Shown: positions 19,464 to 29,029, numbered from the stretch's first letter. The stretch: DNA of 64,000 nucleotides from Actinomycetota bacterium (GCA_030841035.1 JAVEDI010000114.1:1-64000), one strand, 5' to 3'. Notes: generated from the sequence alone by a model not told the origin. Translations and numbers: made by a program.

Positions 19464-21926
19464 ATGGTGGAGACGCTGCGCAGCCTGACCCGTGACGAGG
19501 CGCGCGAGCGGGCGGCGCTCGTGACGGTCGACCGTTACGACATCGCGCTCGATCTGAGCGACCTTGACGACGGTGACGCGTTCCGCGCGGTGTCCACGAT
19601 CAGCTTCCGCTGCTCCGACCCGGGCGCGACGACGTTCCTCGACTGCGCGGCACAGGTCGTGTCCGCGACCCTGCACGGTGAGCCGCTGCCCGACGACGCC
19701 GTCGGCGACGCACGCATCACGCTGACCGGGCTGCGCAGCGACAACGTCGTCGTCGTCGAGTCCGTCCAGCGCTGCACGGGTCAGGCCACCGGCATCCACC
19801 GGTCCGTCGACCCGGCCGACGAGCAGGTCTACGTGTGGACGTCCTTCGAGCCCGACGACGCACGGCGGGCCTGGGCCTGCTTCGACCAGCCCGACCTCAA
19901 GGCGGTCTTCGCTCTCACGGTGACCGCGCCGCAGACGTGGACCGTGCTGTCCAACAGCGCCCCTGAGTCGGTCGAGGACTCGGCGGGTGCGCGGCGGTGG
20001 ACCTTCGCTGACACGCCGCCGCTGTCGACGTACGTGCCAGTGGTCAACGCCGGACCCTTCCACGAGCGGCGCGTCCGACGCGACGGCCACGACCTGGGTC
20101 TCTACGCCCGGCAGTCCTTGGCAGCGTTCCTCGACCGCGACGCCGAGGAGATCTTCGACGTGACCGCGGCCGGTCTCGCCTTCTTCGGCGAGCAGTTCGC
20201 GATGCCGTTCCCGCAGGAGCGCTACGACCACGTCTTCGTGCCCGACATGGGTGGGGCGATGGAGAACTACGGCTGCGTCACATGGTCGGACTCCGCCATC
20301 TACCGCAGCGCCCCCACCCACACCCAGCGCGAGGATCGCGCGGGAATCCTCCTGCACGAGATGGCGCACATGTGGTTCGGCGACATCGTCACGATGCGCT
20401 GGTGGGACGACTTGTGGCTCAACGAGGCGTTCGCCGAGTGGGCGTCCAACTGGGCGAGCACCCGGGCGACGGAGTTCAGCGACGCCTGGGCCGGCTTCCT
20501 GACCAGCGCCAAGCTGACCGGCTACCGGGCCGACCGGGCGCCGACGACCCACCCGATCCGGCAACCGGTCGACGACGTCGCCGAGGCAGCGGCGGGCTTC
20601 GACCACATCACCTACTGGAAGGGCGCGAGCGTGCTCAAGCAGCTCGTCGCCTACGTCGGGGAGGAGCGCTTCGTCGCCGGCCTGCGGTCCTACTTCACCG
20701 CGCACGCCTGGGCCAACGCGACCCTCGGCGACCTGGTGGCGCAGCTGCGCGAGGCCGGTGGTCGTGACCTGTCAGGCTGGGTGACGGGGTGGCTGGAGAC
20801 TGCCGGGACCGACCGGCTGCGGCTGGAGGCGAGCGGTGCCGGCTTCGTCCTGCACGCCGAGGGGCCCGGTGGTGGTGACCCGCGTCCGCACCGGGTGGAC
20901 GTGGGCGTCTACGACGACGGCGAGGACACGCTCGTACGGCGCGACCTGGTGCCCCTCGAGACTGCCGGCGCGCGCACCCCGCTGCCGCCGCTGGACCCCG
21001 CGCCGTACCTGCTGCTGGTCAACGACGAGGACCTGACCTTCGCCGCGGTGCAGCCGGACGACGAGTCGTTGGCCCAGCTGATCACCTCCGCCGGGCGTCT
21101 CCCGCGGCCGCTCTCGCGCGCGGTCGCGGTGCAGACGGTGTGGGACATGCTGGTGACCGACCGGATCCCGGCGGTCGACTTCGTGCGGTGCGTCCTCGGG
21201 GTCCTCGTGCGGGAGACCGCCGACTCGGTCGTGGAGCCGTTCCTGGCCCTCGCCGTCTCCGCCGCCGAGCTGTGGTCACCCGACGAGGCGCGGGACGAGC
21301 TGCTGAGCTCGGTCGCCGAGGTCAGCCTCGAGCTGGCCGGGCCGGACGGCAGCCGCCGACAGGCGGCGCTGCGGACCCTCGCCCGCACCGCGACGACGCC
21401 CGGACAGCTCGACGCCCTTCGTGAGCTGGCCGGGCGCGACCTGGACCTGCGGTGGCGGGCCTTGACGCGCCTCGCGGCGCTGGACCGCCTCGACCGCGCC
21501 GAGCTGCAGGCCCTCCTCGACCGCGACCCGGACCCCGACGCGTGGGGACGGGCACTGGCCGTCGAGACCGCGCAACCCGACGCGGCGGCCAAGGAGACCG
21601 CCTGGCGGGCGGCGGTGGAGGAGCGTCGGGTGCCGATCAGCTCCCTGCACGACCTGGCGGCCAGCTTCTGGCAGCCGTCGCAGGCGGCGCTGCTGGCGCC
21701 GTACGCCGAGCGCTACGTGGCCGCGCTGCCGCAGCTGAGTCGCGCGGGGATGCTGGTCGCCCTCTCGACGACCTCGGCGATGTTCCCGGTCGTGGGTGTC
21801 GTGGCGAGCGACCTGGACCGCACGGTCGACGCCGCGGCGGACCCGGAGATCTCGCCATTGGTCCGCCGGGTGGTGCTGGAGAAGGCCGACCAGGTGCGGC
21901 ACATGCTGACCGCGCGCGCAGGCTGA
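19464..21926 (+). CDS. pepN: M1 family aminopeptidase N
   Basis: 820 residues. The exopeptidase motif is GGAMENYG, and the zinc site is H298-E299-M-A-H302 with the third ligand E321 in LNEAFAEW, the exact M1 spacing. A C-terminal ERAP1-like helical domain completes it. Cytosolic metallo-aminopeptidase that trims N-terminal residues from peptides. GGGAGG four bases before the ATG is the ribosome site. It lies 33 bases after the transglutaminase gene and may be cotranscribed. It ends four bases from the convergent DUF3040 gene. Confidence 0.95.
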   Translation: MVETLRSLTRDEARERAALVTVDRYDIALDLSDLDDGDAFRAVSTISFRCSDPGATTFLDCAAQVVSATLHGEPLPDDAVGDARITLTGLRSDNVVVVESVQRCTGQATGIHRSVDPADEQVYVWTSFEPDDARRAWACFDQPDLKAVFALTVTAPQTWTVLSNSAPESVEDSAGARRWTFADTPPLSTYVPVVNAGPFHERRVRRDGHDLGLYARQSLAAFLDRDAEEIFDVTAAGLAFFGEQFAMPFPQERYDHVFVPDMGGAMENYGCVTWSDSAIYRSAPTHTQREDRAGILLHEMAHMWFGDIVTMRWWDDLWLNEAFAEWASNWASTRATEFSDAWAGFLTSAKLTGYRADRAPTTHPIRQPVDDVAEAAAGFDHITYWKGASVLKQLVAYVGEERFVAGLRSYFTAHAWANATLGDLVAQLREAGGRDLSGWVTGWLETAGTDRLRLEASGAGFVLHAEGPGGGDPRPHRVDVGVYDDGEDTLVRRDLVPLETAGARTPLPPLDPAPYLLLVNDEDLTFAAVQPDDESLAQLITSAGRLPRPLSRAVAVQTVWDMLVTDRIPAVDFVRCVLGVLVRETADSVVEPFLALAVSAAELWSPDEARDELLSSVAEVSLELAGPDGSRRQAALRTLARTATTPGQLDALRELAGRDLDLRWRALTRLAALDRLDRAELQALLDRDPDPDAWGRALAVETAQPDAAAKETAWRAAVEERRVPISSLHDLAASFWQPSQAALLAPYAERYVAALPQLSRAGMLVALSTTSAMFPVVGVVASDLDRTVDAAADPEISPLVRRVVLEKADQVRHMLTARAG

Positions 21927-21930
21927 GCGC

Positions 21931-22344
21931 TCAGCGACCGTTCTCGTCGCGGCGGCGGTTCCAGCGCTCCTCGAGGCGCTCCATGACGCCGCGGTGGTCA
22001 CGCGTCCGGCGGGCCGGCGCCTGGGGGGACCGGACCGCGCCGCCGGTGTCGACCACGCCGAGGCGGCCCGCGGCGCTGAGCGCGCGGTAGCTGGTCACGG
22101 CGAAGAACGCGGCGGCGAGCATGATGACGAAGCCCACCACGCTGATCGGCGCGACCTTGGCGACCAGACCGGCCATCAGCGCGACGACACCGAGGATGAA
22201 GCCCAGGACGGCGAGAACCATGCGGCGGCGGAAATTGCTGCGGGGGTCGCGCCCCCGCAGCGAGGAGGCGAACTTGGGGTCCTCGGCATAGAGCGCCCGC
22301 TCCATCTGCTCAAGCAGACGTTGCTCGTGCTCAGAGAGCGGCAC
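21931..22344 (-). CDS. DUF3040 membrane protein
   Basis: 137 residues from the GTG at 22344, chosen because the family starts with MPLSEHEQRLLEQMERAL and because GGAGG ends seven bases upstream. An amphipathic N-terminus is followed by two membrane helices (about 45-90) and a basic tail. DUF3040 proteins are actinobacterial and commonly lie near the division cluster. Function is unknown. An ATG ten codons upstream would put the ribosome site inside the gene. Confidence 0.9.
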   Translation of the reverse strand: MPLSEHEQRLLEQMERALYAEDPKFASSLRGRDPRSNFRRRMVLAVLGFILGVVALMAGLVAKVAPISVVGFVIMLAAAFFAVTSYRALSAAGRLGVVDTGGAVRSPQAPARRTRDHRGVMERLEERWNRRRDENGR

Positions 22345-22432
22345 GGGGGCTCCTCCACTCCTCGTCTCGTCCACGGACGGCAGGCCGCAACGGGACTGTC
22401 TACCTCAAACAATATGCGCCTCGGCGCGCTCG

Positions 22433-22479
22433 GGAAACCCGCATCAGGAAATGACGCATCGCAGCGATGAAAGGTTTCC
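22433..22479. repeat. Nested inverted repeats between dinB and DUF3040
   Basis: GGAAACC (22433-22439) pairs with GGTTTCC (22473-22479). Inside lies a 13-base inverted repeat, CATCGCAGCGATG (22457-22469). The element follows the dinB stop and precedes the DUF3040 promoter region. It may end dinB transcription or regulate DUF3040. There is no T-run. Confidence 0.4.
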
Positions 22480-22493
22480 TCGATCGACCGGAG

Positions 22494-23741
22494 CTACCCG
22501 ATCGGGCGACTGCTCTGCGGCTCGTCCCCCACCAGGCTGGCCGGGCGCACGGCCCCGGACCCGAACCGCTGCGCGGCCCGGCCGGCGGCCTGCTCGGCCG
22601 CCCGGCGGCCGTGCAGCCGGTCGCCCAGCAGCATCTGGCGCGGCGCCGTCTCGGCCTCGACCAGCCCCTCGAGCCGCACCCCGACCAGCCGCAGCCGGGC
22701 CCGGTCCAGGCCCAGCGCCTCGTAGAGCCCGCGCGCGGTCGCGAAGATCTCCTGGGCGACGTCGGTCGGGTCGCGCAGCGTCCGCGACCGGGTGATCGTC
22801 GTGAAGTCGGCGAACCGGATCTTGACGCTGACCGTCCGGCCGACCAGGCCGGCCTCGCGCAACCGGCCGGCGGTGCGCTCGCAGAGCCGCAGCAGCTCGC
22901 GGCGTACGACGGCGGGGTCCTCGACGTCGCGGGCGAACGTCTCCTCGGCGCCGATGCTCTTGTCCGGCTCGTGAGGCACCACGCAGCGCTCGTCACGGCC
23001 CCAGGCCAGCGCGTGCAGGTGGGCGCCGCTGGCCTGGCCGAGCGCCCGGACGAGGGTCGAGCGCGGGGTGTTGGCGATGTCGCCGACGGTGTGCAGACCC
23101 AGCCGCACGAGCTGCTGCTCGGTCTTCTCCCCCACCCCCCACAGCGCGGCGACGGGCAACGGGTGGAGGAACGCGACCACGTCGGCGGCCGGCACCACGA
23201 GCAGCCCGTCGGGCTTGGCCCGGGTCGACGCGAGCTTGGCGACGAACTTGGTGCTGGCGACGCCGACGGAGCAGGTGATGCGTTGCTCGTCGGCCACCCG
23301 GTCGCGGATCAGGGCACCGATCCGGGCCGGCGACCCGAGCAGCCGGCGGGCGCCGGACACGTCGAGGAAGGCCTCGTCCAGCGAGAGCGGCTCGACCAGC
23401 GGGGTCACCGACCGGAAGATCTCCATGACCCCTGCCGACACGGTGGCATAGCGGCCGTGCGTCGGCGGGAGGACGGTCGCCTGCGGGCACAGCCGCCGGG
23501 CCCGCGTCATCGGCATCGCGGAGTGCACCCCGAAGTGGCGGGCCTCGTAGGTCGCCGAGAGCACCACGCCGCGGGAGCCGCCGCCGATGATCACCGGTCT
23601 GCCGCGCAGCTCGGGGCGGTCGATCAGCTCGACCGATGCATAGAACGCATCCATGTCGACGTGCAGGATCGGACATCCGGTGTCGTCGCCCGGGGGGCCG
23701 CTCGGCGGGCCGGGTCGGTGCAGCCGCTGGCTCCTGCTCAT
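22494..23741 (-). CDS. dinB: DNA polymerase IV (Y family)
   Basis: 415 residues. Catalytic signatures HVDMDAFYASVE and EPLSLDEAFLDV are intact, and a helix-hairpin-helix and little-finger domain follow. This distinguishes it from the inactive ImuB proteins that usually accompany DnaE2. The ATG overlaps the methyltransferase stop by four bases (ATGA). Role: low-fidelity translesion synthesis. Its nearest promoter is the leaderless one in front of the methyltransferase gene. Confidence 0.94.
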   Translation of the reverse strand: MSRSQRLHRPGPPSGPPGDDTGCPILHVDMDAFYASVELIDRPELRGRPVIIGGGSRGVVLSATYEARHFGVHSAMPMTRARRLCPQATVLPPTHGRYATVSAGVMEIFRSVTPLVEPLSLDEAFLDVSGARRLLGSPARIGALIRDRVADEQRITCSVGVASTKFVAKLASTRAKPDGLLVVPAADVVAFLHPLPVAALWGVGEKTEQQLVRLGLHTVGDIANTPRSTLVRALGQASGAHLHALAWGRDERCVVPHEPDKSIGAEETFARDVEDPAVVRRELLRLCERTAGRLREAGLVGRTVSVKIRFADFTTITRSRTLRDPTDVAQEIFATARGLYEALGLDRARLRLVGVRLEGLVEAETAPRQMLLGDRLHGRRAAEQAAGRAAQRFGSGAVRPASLVGDEPQSSRPIG

Positions 23742-24526
23742 GGCGCGCGGACGGCCACCACGTGCAGCTGGGTCGCGAGCGCCCGGAAGTCGTCGCGATC
23801 GGCCGCTGCCCGCTCGAGGCCGAGTAGCGCCTCGGCGGCGCCGGGCTCGGCGTCGACCAGCGCGCCGGGCACCAGGTCGGCGAAGCTGCGGACCCCGTGG
23901 CAGGCCACCACGGCCAGGCCCTGGGCGCCCGTCAGCGCGGCGAGCTGCTCGACGGTGAACCGGCGCGGCAACGGGTCACCGGCACCGAACCGCCCGTCGG
24001 GATCGTCGAGAGCATGGCGGGCCTGGTCGAAGCGGCCGGCGATCGCCCGCGCCAGCACCACGGCGTTGCGGTTGGCGGCCAGCAGGCTGAGCAGGCCGCC
24101 GGGACGCAGCACCGCGGCGATGGCGGCAAGGGCCGGCTCGACCTCCTCGACGTGCTCGAGCACCCCGTGGCAGAGCACCAGGTCGGTGGCGCCGGCCCCG
24201 ACGAGCGCGACGAGGTCGGCGGCCTCGCCCTGCACCGCCGTCACCGCGACCCCCCCTTCACCGGCCCGCCGCTCCAGCGACGCGAGGGCATCGGGACTGG
24301 GGTCGACGACGGTCACGCGGTGACCCAGCTCGGCGAGGGGCACCGCGAACCCGCCGGTGCCGCCGCCCACGTCGACCACGTCGAGCGGCTGACCCGCCGG
24401 GGCATGACGGGACAGTGCCTCCTGCAACGCCTCCCAGACGACCGCGGTGCGCACCGCCGGGCGAGCAGGCGCGCTGCTCGATCCGGCGCCGGTCGGCCGC
24501 GGGCGGGTCGGGGCACTCTCGGACAT
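23738..24526 (-). CDS. Class I SAM-dependent methyltransferase
   Basis: 262 residues from the ATG at 24526, which has TAGGCT seven bases upstream. The SAM-binding motif I is VVDVGGGTGGFAVPLAELG, with VTVVDPSP as motif II and a HGVLEHVEEVEP segment as in UbiE/Coq5-like enzymes. Substrate unknown. It lies between dnaE2 (60 bases downstream of its stop) and dinB (four-base overlap), so it is at least cotranscribed with dinB. Confidence 0.88.
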   Translation of the reverse strand: MSESAPTRPRPTGAGSSSAPARPAVRTAVVWEALQEALSRHAPAGQPLDVVDVGGGTGGFAVPLAELGHRVTVVDPSPDALASLERRAGEGGVAVTAVQGEAADLVALVGAGATDLVLCHGVLEHVEEVEPALAAIAAVLRPGGLLSLLAANRNAVVLARAIAGRFDQARHALDDPDGRFGAGDPLPRRFTVEQLAALTGAQGLAVVACHGVRSFADLVPGALVDAEPGAAEALLGLERAAADRDDFRALATQLHVVAVRAP

Positions 24527-24533
24527 GACCGTC

Positions 24534-24539
24534 AGCCTA
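24534..24539 (-). promoter_or_regulatory. Putative -10 TAGGCT for methyltransferase-dinB
   Basis: TAGGCT on the minus strand, seven bases before the methyltransferase ATG, with no Shine-Dalgarno between. It suggests a leaderless transcript that would give dinB expression independent of the SOS-controlled unit upstream. Confidence 0.5.
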
Positions 24540-24585
24540 CGGACAACGACCGGCGTGGGGGCGGGTCCGCTCATCTGCCGCGCGC

Positions 24586-27500
24586 TCAACCGGGGCTGCC
24601 GGGGCTGGTGTGCCACAGCTTGCGGGGCGCGGAGCGGGCCGCCGCCTTGCGCGCGGCCGTCGAGGCCTGCTCCCCCGGCGGCTTGATGTCGGCGTACGGC
24701 GACTGGCGGAACCCGCTCGCGTGCACCAGCACCCGCCGTGTCCCCGGCCCGTTGGCCATGCCTCCGGCGCTCGAGCCCGCCCCTGACCCCTCGCGCGGCT
24801 CGTAGCCGCCGGCACTCCCGCCCACCGGTGCGCGGGTCATGACCGGCCGCGTCGACCGGCTCTGCGCGGCGCCGGCCACCGCCGCCTCGGTGACCTCACC
24901 CACCGTCGCCATCAGCGCGGCGACCGCGTCGAGGCCGCCGGCCTGCCAGGCGCTGAACAGCTCGGTGAGCTCCCAGCAGCCCGTGGCCCGCAGCGAGACC
25001 CCGCGCGGCCCGGTGCGGCGTAGCTCTCCTCGCACGACCAGCAGCCACGAGTGGAACAGGGTCGCAGCGTAGGGGCCCTGGGCGTCCTCGAAGAACGTCG
25101 CGTCGACCGGGCCCCTCGCGTCGTCGAGGGTGACGAACACGACCCGCTTGCCGGAGCGGACCGGCGGCGTCTGGGTGGCGACCTTGACCCCGGCCACGAG
25201 CACCTCGGCCTTGCTGCGACGGCGCACCAGGTCGGGTGCGCGGGTCACGCCGAGCGCGGCGAGGAAGGGCTCGTAGAAGTCGAGGACGTGCCGGCTCGCG
25301 TCCAGGCCCAGCACCTCGAGCTCGGCCCGCACCCGTTCGGCGCCGGTCATCTCGGGCAGCCCGCTCGCCAGCACGTCGCCCGGCGCGTCACCGAGGTCGA
25401 GCGCGAGCTGCACGGGACGCTCCTCGACCGGGCGGGCGGCCTGCGACTGGCGGGCGGCCAGCGCGCGGACGTCGCGGGCCGGCGGATGCTGCACCGTCGT
25501 GAGCGACTCGCCCGACGCGGCGGCCAGCGTGAGGTCGGTGGTCGGTCTCGGCCGGCCCTGCCCGCGACCGACCGCACGGGTCCACCGGTCCAGCTCGGCG
25601 ACCTGCAGCAGCAGGTCACGTCGGGTCAGCCGGCCCCGTCGGCGCAACGCCGGGACGACGGCATGGTGCCCGATCGCGTAGAGGCGGTCGAACGCACCGG
25701 TGAGCACCAGCCGCTCGACGACGGGACGCGACACCGCGGCGCGGTGCCAGAAGTCGGCCAGCGAGGCGTAGGGACGGGCGGCGACGATGCCGGCCACCTC
25801 GGCCGCGGAGATGCCCTTGACGTCGGCGAGCGAGAGCCGGATGCCGTAGCCCGTGCCGCGGTCCTGGCGCCCTTCGGCCACCGGGTCCTCGGCCACCGGG
25901 TCCTCGGCCATCGGGTCCTCGACCTTCTCGACGCGGTAGACCCCGTCGGAGGCGTTGACGTCCAGCGGCAGCACCGCGATGCCGAACTGGCGGGCGTCGT
26001 CGAGGATCAGCCGCTTGGGATACATGCCCGGGTCGTGGGTGAGCACCCCGGCGAGGAACGCCGCCGGGTGGTGGGCCTTCAGCCACGCCGACTGGTAGGT
26101 CGGCAGCGCGAACGCGGCGGCGTGGGCCTTGCAGAACCCGAACGAGGCGAACGCCTTGAGCACCTCCCAGACCTTGTCGACCAGCCCGACGTCGTAGCCG
26201 CGCGCGAGGGCCAGCGGCCGGAACCACACCCGGACCTCCGGCTGCGTCTCGGGCGAGCCGAGAGCCCGACGTACCTCGTCGGCCTCGGCGAGGGTGACGC
26301 CGGTGAAGACACGCACGATCTGCAGCACCTGTTCGTGGAAGACCACGACGCCGCAGGTCTCCTCGAGAGCCGGGCGCAGGTCCTCGTGGAGGTAGACCGG
26401 CTCGCGCCAGCCCTGGCGGGCCTCGAGGAACGGCGTGACCATGTCGCTCTTGACCGGGCCCGGGCGGAACAGCGAGATGTCGGTGATGAGGTCGCCGAAC
26501 GTCTCGGGTGCGAACTTGCCGACCAGCTCGCGCTGGCCCGGCGACTCGATCTGGAACATGCCGAGGGTGCGGGTCGACTGGATGAGCGTGAACGTCGCGG
26601 GGTCGTCGAGCGGGACCTGCGACTGGTCGTCCAGGTCGATGAGGGCGCCACCTTCCGCTCCGTCGACCCGGGCGACCTCGGCGACCGCGTGGGCCATCGC
26701 CGACTGCATGCGGATCCCGAGCACGTCCAGCTTGAGCAGCCCGAGCGCCTCGACGTCGTCCTTGTCGAACTGGCTCATCGGGAAGCCCAGCCAGCTGGCC
26801 TCGACCGGGGTGCGGTCGAGCAACGTGGTGTCGGACAGCAGCACGCCGCAGGGATGCAACGCGATGTGGCGGGGCAGCCCGTCGAGCCGCTCGACCAGCC
26901 GGAACAGCAGCCCGAGCTGGGCCTGGTCCATCCGCGAGGCGCGCAGCTCGGGCAGCTCGGCCAGCGCGAGCCGTACGTCGCGCGCCCTGATGTGCGGGAA
27001 CGCCTTGGCGATCGCGTCGATCTCACCCGGCGGCATGCCGAGCGCGGCACCGACGTCGCGGATCGCGTGGCGCACGCGGTAGGTGTCCATCATCGAGACG
27101 CACGCGACCCGCTCACCCCCGAAGCGCTCGAGGATGCGCTCGTAGATCTCGGTGCGGCGGGCCGACTCGACGTCGATGTCGATGTCGGGCAGCGCGACGC
27201 GCAGCGGCGACAGGAACCGCTCCATGAGCAGCCCGTGACGCAGCGGGTCGACGCCGGAGATGCCGATCAGGTAGTTGACCAGGCTGCCTGCGCCCGACCC
27301 GCGCGCGGCTGCCCGCACCCCCATGTCACGGACCAGGTCGACGACGTCGGCCACGGTGAGGAAGTACGACGGGTAGCCGAGCGCCTCGATGACCGCGAGC
27401 TCGTCGTCGAGCCGGTCGCGCACCTCGCGGGTCGCGGCCATCGCCCGCCGGCCGAGCCCGGCCTCGCAGCGCGCGCGAAGCACCGCATCGGCCGACTGAC

Positions 27501-28521
27501 CCGCTGCGTCGAGGGTGGAGAGCACCGACAGCTCGGGGAAGTGGGTCTCGCCCAGGCCGAGGTCGGCCCGGGGGTCGACCGCACACCGGTCGGCGACGCG
27601 GCGGGTGGCGGCGAGCAGCGCCGTCGCAGCACCCGGGCCGAGCCCCGCGGCCCGAGTGATCTCCTCGGCGACGTCGTGCATCTCCTTGCCGGACTTGAGG
27701 TAGCCCTCGGCGTTGACCCGGTCGACGTGTCGGGCATCGAGGGGGACCAGCCGCCGTGCCGCGTCGAGCACGTCGGCGGTCGGGGCGTCGGCCCGCTCGG
27801 CGTAGCGCACCGCGTTGGTGAGCACGGTCGGCAGGCTCTCTTCGGCGGCGAAGCCGACCATGCGGGCCGCCCGCGGTACGTCGTCGGGACCGCGGTGGGA
27901 GACCACCTCGACGAACAGGTCCTCGGGCACCGCCTCCCGCCACTGCGCCAGCACCGCCCGCGCCAGGTCGGGCCGGCGCACGGTCAGCGCCCGGCCGAGC
28001 TCGGAGCCGGGACCGAGCAGCACCACCAGGCCCCCGGTGCCGGCGGGCCCGCGGGCCGCCCGCACGTGCTCGGCGACCAGGTCGAGCGTGGTGACCGGGA
28101 CACCGCGCTCGCCACGCAGATGGGTGGCCGAGACCAACCGGCACAGCGTCGCCCAGCCCGCCCGGTCCTGGGCGAGCACGGTGACCCGCGGGTGCCGCGG
28201 GTCGACCGAGGCTCCCCCCCGGGCGGGTGTGCGGGCGGGCCGGTGCAGGGATCCGCGGCGGGCCCGCAGCGAGGGGTGGGCGGTACTGAGCAGACCGCTC
28301 GCCTCGATCGCGAGGTCGACCCCGAGCACCGGCCGGATGCCGGCCGCCTGGGCGGCCCGGACGAACTTCACCGCACCGTAGGTGCCGTCGCGATCGGTCA
28401 GCGCCAGGGTGTCCATGCCGTGCTCCACGGCCCGCTCGACGAGCGCATGGGGAGCAGAGGCACCGTGGCGAAGCGAGTAGCCGGAGGCGACGTGGAGGTG
28501 GACGAAGGGATCGCTGGACAT
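24586..28521 (-). CDS. dnaE2: Error-prone DNA polymerase III alpha subunit, DnaE2-like
   Basis: 1311 residues from an ATG at 28521. An N-terminal PHP domain starts HLHVASGYSLRHGASAPHAL. The polymerase core has GSGAGSLVNYLIGISGVDP and the catalytic acidic motif PDIDIDVES, followed by helix-hairpin-helix and OB-fold regions. The SOS box upstream of the gene group and the neighbouring dinB support the DnaE2 rather than replicative DnaE1 role. A low-complexity Gly/Ser-rich C-terminal tail and a repeat-encoded insert (AEDPV units) make it longer than typical DnaE2. HEPN and DUF6504 genes precede it. Confidence 0.88.
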   Translation of the reverse strand: MSSDPFVHLHVASGYSLRHGASAPHALVERAVEHGMDTLALTDRDGTYGAVKFVRAAQAAGIRPVLGVDLAIEASGLLSTAHPSLRARRGSLHRPARTPARGGASVDPRHPRVTVLAQDRAGWATLCRLVSATHLRGERGVPVTTLDLVAEHVRAARGPAGTGGLVVLLGPGSELGRALTVRRPDLARAVLAQWREAVPEDLFVEVVSHRGPDDVPRAARMVGFAAEESLPTVLTNAVRYAERADAPTADVLDAARRLVPLDARHVDRVNAEGYLKSGKEMHDVAEEITRAAGLGPGAATALLAATRRVADRCAVDPRADLGLGETHFPELSVLSTLDAAGQSADAVLRARCEAGLGRRAMAATREVRDRLDDELAVIEALGYPSYFLTVADVVDLVRDMGVRAAARGSGAGSLVNYLIGISGVDPLRHGLLMERFLSPLRVALPDIDIDVESARRTEIYERILERFGGERVACVSMMDTYRVRHAIRDVGAALGMPPGEIDAIAKAFPHIRARDVRLALAELPELRASRMDQAQLGLLFRLVERLDGLPRHIALHPCGVLLSDTTLLDRTPVEASWLGFPMSQFDKDDVEALGLLKLDVLGIRMQSAMAHAVAEVARVDGAEGGALIDLDDQSQVPLDDPATFTLIQSTRTLGMFQIESPGQRELVGKFAPETFGDLITDISLFRPGPVKSDMVTPFLEARQGWREPVYLHEDLRPALEETCGVVVFHEQVLQIVRVFTGVTLAEADEVRRALGSPETQPEVRVWFRPLALARGYDVGLVDKVWEVLKAFASFGFCKAHAAAFALPTYQSAWLKAHHPAAFLAGVLTHDPGMYPKRLILDDARQFGIAVLPLDVNASDGVYRVEKVEDPMAEDPVAEDPVAEGRQDRGTGYGIRLSLADVKGISAAEVAGIVAARPYASLADFWHRAAVSRPVVERLVLTGAFDRLYAIGHHAVVPALRRRGRLTRRDLLLQVAELDRWTRAVGRGQGRPRPTTDLTLAAASGESLTTVQHPPARDVRALAARQSQAARPVEERPVQLALDLGDAPGDVLASGLPEMTGAERVRAELEVLGLDASRHVLDFYEPFLAALGVTRAPDLVRRRSKAEVLVAGVKVATQTPPVRSGKRVVFVTLDDARGPVDATFFEDAQGPYAATLFHSWLLVVRGELRRTGPRGVSLRATGCWELTELFSAWQAGGLDAVAALMATVGEVTEAAVAGAAQSRSTRPVMTRAPVGGSAGGYEPREGSGAGSSAGGMANGPGTRRVLVHASGFRQSPYADIKPPGEQASTAARKAAARSAPRKLWHTSPGSPG
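25876..25920. repeat. Three 15-base tandem repeats inside dnaE2
   Basis: GGCCACCGGGTCCTC occurs at 25876-25890 and 25891-25905, and with one change (T for C) at 25906-25920. It keeps the dnaE2 frame and encodes an acidic AEDPV-type insert. Copy number could vary between strains. Confidence 0.9.
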
Positions 28522-28570
28522 GACCCGGATCTCGAGAGTGGGCGGGAAGGACGGCGGTCGACGGGCCTCA

Positions 28571-29008
28571 TCAGCTGGCCCGGTGAGCCACGGGTGCGAC
28601 GTGCGGGATCGCCGGCTGGTGGGTGAGCCCCAGCGTGGTCTCGACCAGCGCGAGGAACGTCTGGGCGTCACGCAGCAGGTCGTCGGCCTCCCGGGGCAGC
28701 ACCGCACGGGTCAACCCGGCCTCGGCGGCGGCACGCTTGCCCGCCCCCGCCGCGAAGAACGCCGCCCACTCGGTGAGCTCGGGTGCCACCTGGGGCAGCA
28801 GCGCCCACACGTTGCGCGGGCGCTTGGTGGCGCAGGGCCGGGTGCGCACCGCGAGCACCGCCGCCGCGGTCCGCAGCGCCGCCAGGTGGGCGGCCGCGTA
28901 GCGCGCGGTGGGCACCGTCGTCGCCATCGCCTCGCCGAGGTCGTGGCGGGCCGTGTGGAGCAGGTCGAGCGCCGCCGGGACCACCGGCGGACCCCTGCGG
29001 TCGGTCAT
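28571..29008 (-). CDS. SAV_6107-type HEPN domain protein
   Basis: 145 residues from the ATG at 29008; ATGs at 29017 and 29029 are also in frame, with a GGAGG two and eleven bases before the 29017 and 29008 codons. The all-helical sequence, with LLHTARHDLGEAM and a later FLALVETTLGL segment, matches the HEPN family named after Streptomyces SAV_6107. HEPN proteins are often RNases, but I do not see the RX4-6H ribonuclease motif clearly, so activity is uncertain. It lies 49 bases upstream of dnaE2 and 21 bases after the DUF6504 gene. Confidence 0.8.
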   Translation of the reverse strand: MTDRRGPPVVPAALDLLHTARHDLGEAMATTVPTARYAAAHLAALRTAAAVLAVRTRPCATKRPRNVWALLPQVAPELTEWAAFFAAGAGKRAAAEAGLTRAVLPREADDLLRDAQTFLALVETTLGLTHQPAIPHVAPVAHRAS

Positions 29009-29029
29009 CGTCCTCATCACCTCCTGCAC

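Noticed and set aside
22494-23741. ImuB instead of dinB
   Set aside because: The catalytic motifs DMDAFYASVE and SLDEAFLD are complete, whereas ImuB lacks the catalytic acids.
25876-25920. CRISPR-like repeats
   Set aside because: The 15-base units are directly adjacent, without spacers, and keep the dnaE2 reading frame.
24586-28521. Replicative DnaE1
   Set aside because: The neighbourhood (SOS box, HEPN, DUF6504, dinB) and the Gly/Ser-rich C-terminal tail fit the error-prone paralogue. Replicative DnaE1 usually lies elsewhere and lacks this context.
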